Positions 17,207 to 20,433 of a stretch of DNA of 20,433 nucleotides are shown piece after piece (position 1 is the stretch's first letter; every line of letters starts with the position of its first letter). The stretch is from positions 61,914-82,346 of the forward strand of contig WELA01008071.1 of NCBI GenBank assembly GCA_009602735.1, given 5' to 3'. The stretch comes from Mesotaenium endlicherianum (Eukaryota; Streptophyta; Zygnematophyceae; Zygnematales; Mesotaeniaceae). Made by a program: the position numbers and the translations under genes. The notes beneath the pieces are model-generated. The model made no database searches and was not told the DNA's origin. It saw nothing but the letters and a program-made list of their open reading frames with translations.

Positions 17207-17949
17207 TGTAAGGTCGTAGGTTTATAAAGTGCATTTTTGAGTTTCATGAAAGTATGTTTTGATTGTATAGTAGTGTAGAGTGCATTTTTGTGGTCATTTT
17301 GATATAAAGTTCATCGAATTTGGTCAAGTATGAGAGAGTTATGGATTTCCGAAGTTTAATTAGTTTTGAGGTCGGTTGACGACTGTCCTTAATTCGCGGT
17401 GAGCGCGACCGTCGGATTGACCGACAGCGTCGAGCGATCTGGCCCGTTAGAATGAACTCGAACCTTCACGTAAGTTCGGCTGACGCGGAGTGCCGACTAG
17501 GTCGATTTACCTAGAAGTTTTGGTTTAGCCTAGCGCGTCTAAGATAGAATATTCTAGTAATGTCGATGTATGTATGTGCACGACAATTCGGCCCGACACG
17601 TCAGATTAGACTGATCTGGCTTACTCACGAATATTCTGGAAGGGACGATTTGACGAACACGTAGGAAAATCCGTAGCTTCCTCCTAGGGAGGAGCACTTA
17701 GGCAGAAAATTATAAATAGGCATAATTTCTTTGTTTCTTATCAGTTTTCACTTCTGTAAACTTCTACGGGTTTGTAATGACAAGGCCTTTCATCCTACAC
17801 CATTTGGGAGCAGTTTCCTGCTACTCAAAATGTTGAGTAATTTTCCTAAGCTTTGTTAGTGATATGCCGCTGCACTCTCTAGTATGATGGCAACTAGTTC
17901 CTTTCCTCGTGAGTCACTACGCTTCCACTAGGGCACTCTGCCCCTTTCA
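17207..17949 (+). mobile_element. 5' LTR of element C
   Basis: It starts TGTAAGGTCGTAGG and ends CCCCTTTCA. It has TATAAATAGGC near 17711, preceded about 20 bases upstream by the palindromic CCTCCTAGGGAGG. It is homologous in inverted orientation to the element B LTR at 13966-14702. Confidence 0.93.
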
Positions 17950-17951
17950 TC

Positions 17952-17963
17952 TGGTATCGGAGC
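17952..17963 (+). other. Primer binding site of element C
   Basis: TGGTATCGGAGC lies two bases after the LTR and is identical to the site of element A. It matches the initiator-Met tRNA type with G at position 8. Confidence 0.88.
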
Positions 17964-17986
17964 AGGGCTAGTTTGCATATTATATT

Positions 17987-19018
17987 ATGGAGTCGCAGCC
18001 GGCAGCTGGAGGAGGCGAACATGTCGAGCATGTTGAGCGCGCGGGGCAGCAGGCAGCACCAACAATGACCAGAGAGCAACAAGAGATGCAGGCGATGCTA
18101 AGGCAAATGGCAAATGCAATTGGAGGAGAAGTCTACACCCAGTTTCAACAAAATATGCGCGCGGAGGTGGAGAGAATGGTGCGAGTTGTTATGGGGAACG
18201 CCGCTTCGACGAGTTCGGCACCTGCACCTGTTGTACCACCGATTCATGTTAACCCAGTGGTGCAACCAGTTATTCCACCCGCATCAGGAGTGCGTGCGCC
18301 TAAGCCTGAAGTTTATACTGGAGAGCGTGGATCGCCGCCTGTTCATCAATGGATTTTTGGAGTGAAGAAGTTTATGGAGTATTCTGCGCTCACGCCCGAC
18401 AGGCAAGTCGCCTTTGTCATAACTTTGCTGCAGAAGAGTGCTGGAGCTTGGTATGAACGAGAAGAGCAGCTGTCTGGAGTTCCTGCTACTGTTGATCAGC
18501 TATTTGAAGGCTTGAAGAGGCAATTTCAACCTATTGCACCCGAGGCTACCGCTCGAGATCTATTGGTGCGCCTTCGTCAACGAGGAAGCGTTCAAGAGTA
18601 TGTATCGCGCTTCAACGAGCTGGTGCTTCAATGTCCATCCATGCACGAGTCGGAGATGATGGACAAGTTCAAGAGGGGACTCAAGCCAACTGTGGCCAAG
18701 GAAGTGGCGCTCAAGGACCCTACCAGTCTTGGAGAAATGATGGCATTGGCAACAAGGGTCGACGCTGTGGAGTATAGTCAGAGGCAGTGGGGCAGCCACA
18801 ACTTTGGAGGATATCGACACTTTGGATCTCAAGCGCCAAGCACGAGTGTTCAAGGTCCAGTACCCATGGAGTTGGGACTTGTGCAGTACCAGCGCAGGCA
18901 GCAGAATTTCAAGCCGAGAGGACCGTGCTATAGTTGCGGCAAGCTTGGACATCTGGCTCGAGACTGTCATGTGAAGGCGAAGCAACCTCAACAGCAGGAA
19001 AAAGGAGGACGCCAGTAA
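17987..19018 (+). CDS. gag: Gag polyprotein of element C
   Basis: An intact 343-codon frame starting MESQPAAGGG, 23 bases after the primer binding site. The capsid region spans about residues 105-250 (VHQWIFGVKKFMEYS, GAWYEREEQL, LFEGLKRQFQP, VQEYVSRFNELVLQCP). The zinc knuckle [14 protein letters not shown] near residue 316 has all four ligands (C-x2-C-x4-H-x4-C). The C-terminus is basic and Gln-rich. No lesion is visible, in contrast with the gag of element A. It overlaps the pol frame by at least 85 bases in the -1 register. It packages element RNA; the product could still be functional. Confidence 0.95.
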   Translation: MESQPAAGGGEHVEHVERAGQQAAPTMTREQQEMQAMLRQMANAIGGEVYTQFQQNMRAEVERMVRVVMGNAASTSSAPAPVVPPIHVNPVVQPVIPPASGVRAPKPEVYTGERGSPPVHQWIFGVKKFMEYSALTPDRQVAFVITLLQKSAGAWYEREEQLSGVPATVDQLFEGLKRQFQPIAPEATARDLLVRLRQRGSVQEYVSRFNELVLQCPSMHESEMMDKFKRGLKPTVAKEVALKDPTSLGEMMALATRVDAVEYSQRQWGSHNFGGYRHFGSQAPSTSVQGPVPMELGLVQYQRRQQNFKPRGPCYSCGKLGHLARDCHVKAKQPQQQEKGGRQ

Positions 19019-19846
19019 GTCGTTCTGGGGTGTCTACTGGCGTGAAGACGAGAACTCACAAGGAGGTTATCCCCAGGAGCCTGCCGAGAAGCAAAGGACG
19101 AGACGTTGACAAGCCTATCATCGTGGAAGGAGTGGTCGACGGCAACAATGCGAAGTGTATGGTCGACAGTGGCGCAAGTGCAAACTTTGTGCACAAGAAG
19201 CTGGTGAAAGAGTGGCGAGTCCCTGTGCAGAAGCATTATGAGCCTAAGGAGGCAATTTTGGCAAATGGGCAGAGACTCAAGTGTGGTGCACCTACGGAAG
19301 CTATTCACGTGGAAGTAGCGGGGCACCGGAGTAAGGAAGTTATGGAGCAGGCAGAGTTGGGTCACCATGAGGTGATATTGGGCCGACCATGGCTGAGGAA
19401 AGCCAACCCTCAAGTGCACTGGAGCACAGGACAAGTGAAAGTCCAAGGGCGTGATGGTCGAATGGAGACAGCGAAACAGGTGGAGGTAGATACGACCACA
19501 AGTAACTGTCTTCTGTCGAGCCTGCAAGTTAAGAAGCTATGCAGGGCGAATCAGGTGAAGGAGATGTACCTTGTTTCGGTGGCCCTGGCCAGGTCATCAG
19601 ATGGAGCAAGCGTGAATCCTAACAGCCTGGGCGAATGTACATCGCCGGAGGAGCAAGTAGTGGTGTCTGATCCCCTTGCTCAGAAGGAGCAGAGCCCAAC
19701 CGCTCAAGAGAAGAAGCCTGCTGAGATGCCTGCCCAAATTAAGGCGCTGTTGGAGGAGTTCAAGTGCGTATTTCCTGAGGAGCTACCTGCAGGATTGCCT
19801 CCACAGAGAGCTATGGAGCACAAGATGGAGTTGGAACCAGGGTGGC
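18934..19846 (+). CDS. pol: Element C pol: aspartic protease and linker
   Basis: The frame is open in -1 relative to gag. Because the gag frame has GAA AAA GGA (A-run 18999-19003), a -1 slip there would join them, though it is not a canonical heptamer. Protease motifs are [11 protein letters not shown] (active-site D-S-G) and [18 protein letters not shown] (C-terminal L-G-R-P-W-L). A variable linker leads to [11 protein letters not shown], the conserved lead-in to reverse transcriptase. The frame becomes wrong at about 19841-19849 and stops at 20083-20085. The start shown is where the frame opens usefully, not a proven initiation codon. Confidence 0.85.
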
Positions 19847-20433
19847 AAGCCACCAATGAGACCCGCCTATCGTCAATCGTTTGCGGAGTTGGACGAATCG
19901 AAGAAGCAACTGACAGAGTTGTTGGAGAAGGGATTCATCCGACCCAGCGAGTCTCCATTTGCAGCGCCAGTCTTATTTGTGAAGAAGAAGGATGGGACTA
20001 TGAGGATGTGCGTCGACTACCGGGCACTCAACAAGGTCACCATCAAGAACAGGTACCCACTTCCACGAGTGGACGAGTTGATTGACAGGCTTGTCGGGGC
20101 GAAGTATTTCTCGAAGATCGATTTGAGGAGTGGCTATCACCAGGTACGGATTGCGGAAGGAGACAATCAGAAGACTGCTTTCAGGACTCGCTATGGTTTG
20201 TTCGAGTTCACAGTCATGCCTTTTGGATTGATCAATGCACCTCCTACATTCATGGGACTCATGAATAGTATCTTCAGACCCTACTTGGACCAATTTGTGG
20301 TGGTATTTCTGGACGACATCCTGATCTATTCGAAGATTTTGGAAGAGCATGTGGAGCATCTGAGGAAGGTGTTGGAGGTCTTGAGAGATCAGAAGCTGTA
20401 TGGGAAGATGAGCAAGTGCGACTTCTGTCTCAA
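19847..20433 (+). pseudogene. pol: Element C pol: reverse transcriptase, frameshifted from protease, cut by the window end
   Basis: About 195 open codons, one base out of frame with the protease. RT motifs in order are [62 protein letters not shown] and [13 protein letters not shown] (the catalytic Asp pair). RNA-directed DNA polymerase of a Ty3/gypsy element. The Asp residues are present; MPFGL is followed by INAPPTF where NAPATF is usual, two changes that may be mutations. RNase H and integrase should lie to the right of the window. The single-base shift may be real or a sequencing error. Confidence 0.92.

Larger units (their letters stand above)
17207..20433 (+). mobile_element. Ty3/gypsy element C, same family as B, continuing past the window
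   Basis: It has 5' LTR, primer binding site, gag, protease and reverse transcriptase in the standard order. It is inserted in the RNase H region of element B in the opposite orientation. The 5 bases before the LTR are GTTTT (17202-17206), the predicted TSD. It is the youngest visible layer. Only one frameshift (near 19841-19849) is seen. Confidence 0.9.

Noticed and set aside
1..20433. CRISPR array, bacterial operon or phage features
   Set aside because: No direct repeats with unique spacers, no operon structure; spliced genes and LTR retrotransposons show a eukaryotic nuclear genome.

Overview
The window is nuclear DNA from a eukaryote of the green plant lineage. It has spliced genes with GT-AG introns, a plant-type NF-YA (HAP2) gene, and a nest of Ty3/gypsy LTR retrotransposons, one family carrying a chromodomain integrase (chromovirus). 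Exact species cannot be told; the NF-YA DNA-binding segment is compatible with a streptophyte alga or early land plant, but this is inference. Two single N characters (4721, 15456) show it comes from a draft assembly.

Left third (1-7342), gene-bearing and GC-richer: (i) the 3' end of an alpha/beta-hydrolase-like gene on the + strand (four exons, 493-1443); (ii) two candidate + strand exons of an unidentified protein (3230-3324 and from about 3461); (iii) an NF-YA transcription factor gene on the - strand, with exons at 6363-6241, 5741-5676, about 4934-4722 and 4505-3786. Its C-terminal half is a long Gln/Glu-rich tail encoded by interrupted CTG/CAG tracts. Upstream of NF-YA lie G-box (CACGTG) motifs, including a perfect palindromic pair at 7321-7342.

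Middle (7343-10148), AT-rich and without recognised genes: the one clear feature is a solo LTR (8434-8936) with a 5-bp target-site duplication (TSD).

Right half (10149-20433), nested retrotransposons. Element A (+ strand) has a 5' LTR (10149-10646), a primer binding site, gag (10684-11889), and a decayed pol entered by a -1 shift at a textbook A AAA AAC slippery site. A's protease region is broken by a solo LTR of another family (12132-13069, TSD GATGC), by an inverted solo LTR of A's own family (13191-13693, TSD ACGTC), and then by element B. Element B (- strand, 13966-17206) keeps its 3' LTR, polypurine tract, chromodomain, integrase and RNase H. It is split by another solo LTR (16007-16726, TSD CCAGC) and by element C. 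Element C (+ strand, from 17207 past the window end) belongs to B's family and has LTR, primer binding site, intact gag with zinc knuckle, protease, and reverse transcriptase with one frameshift. The missing halves of A and B should lie to the right of C, outside this window.

The host genes show no evident functional link to each other. All retrotransposon units except C's gag carry disabling lesions, so apart from C the nest looks like a fossil record.
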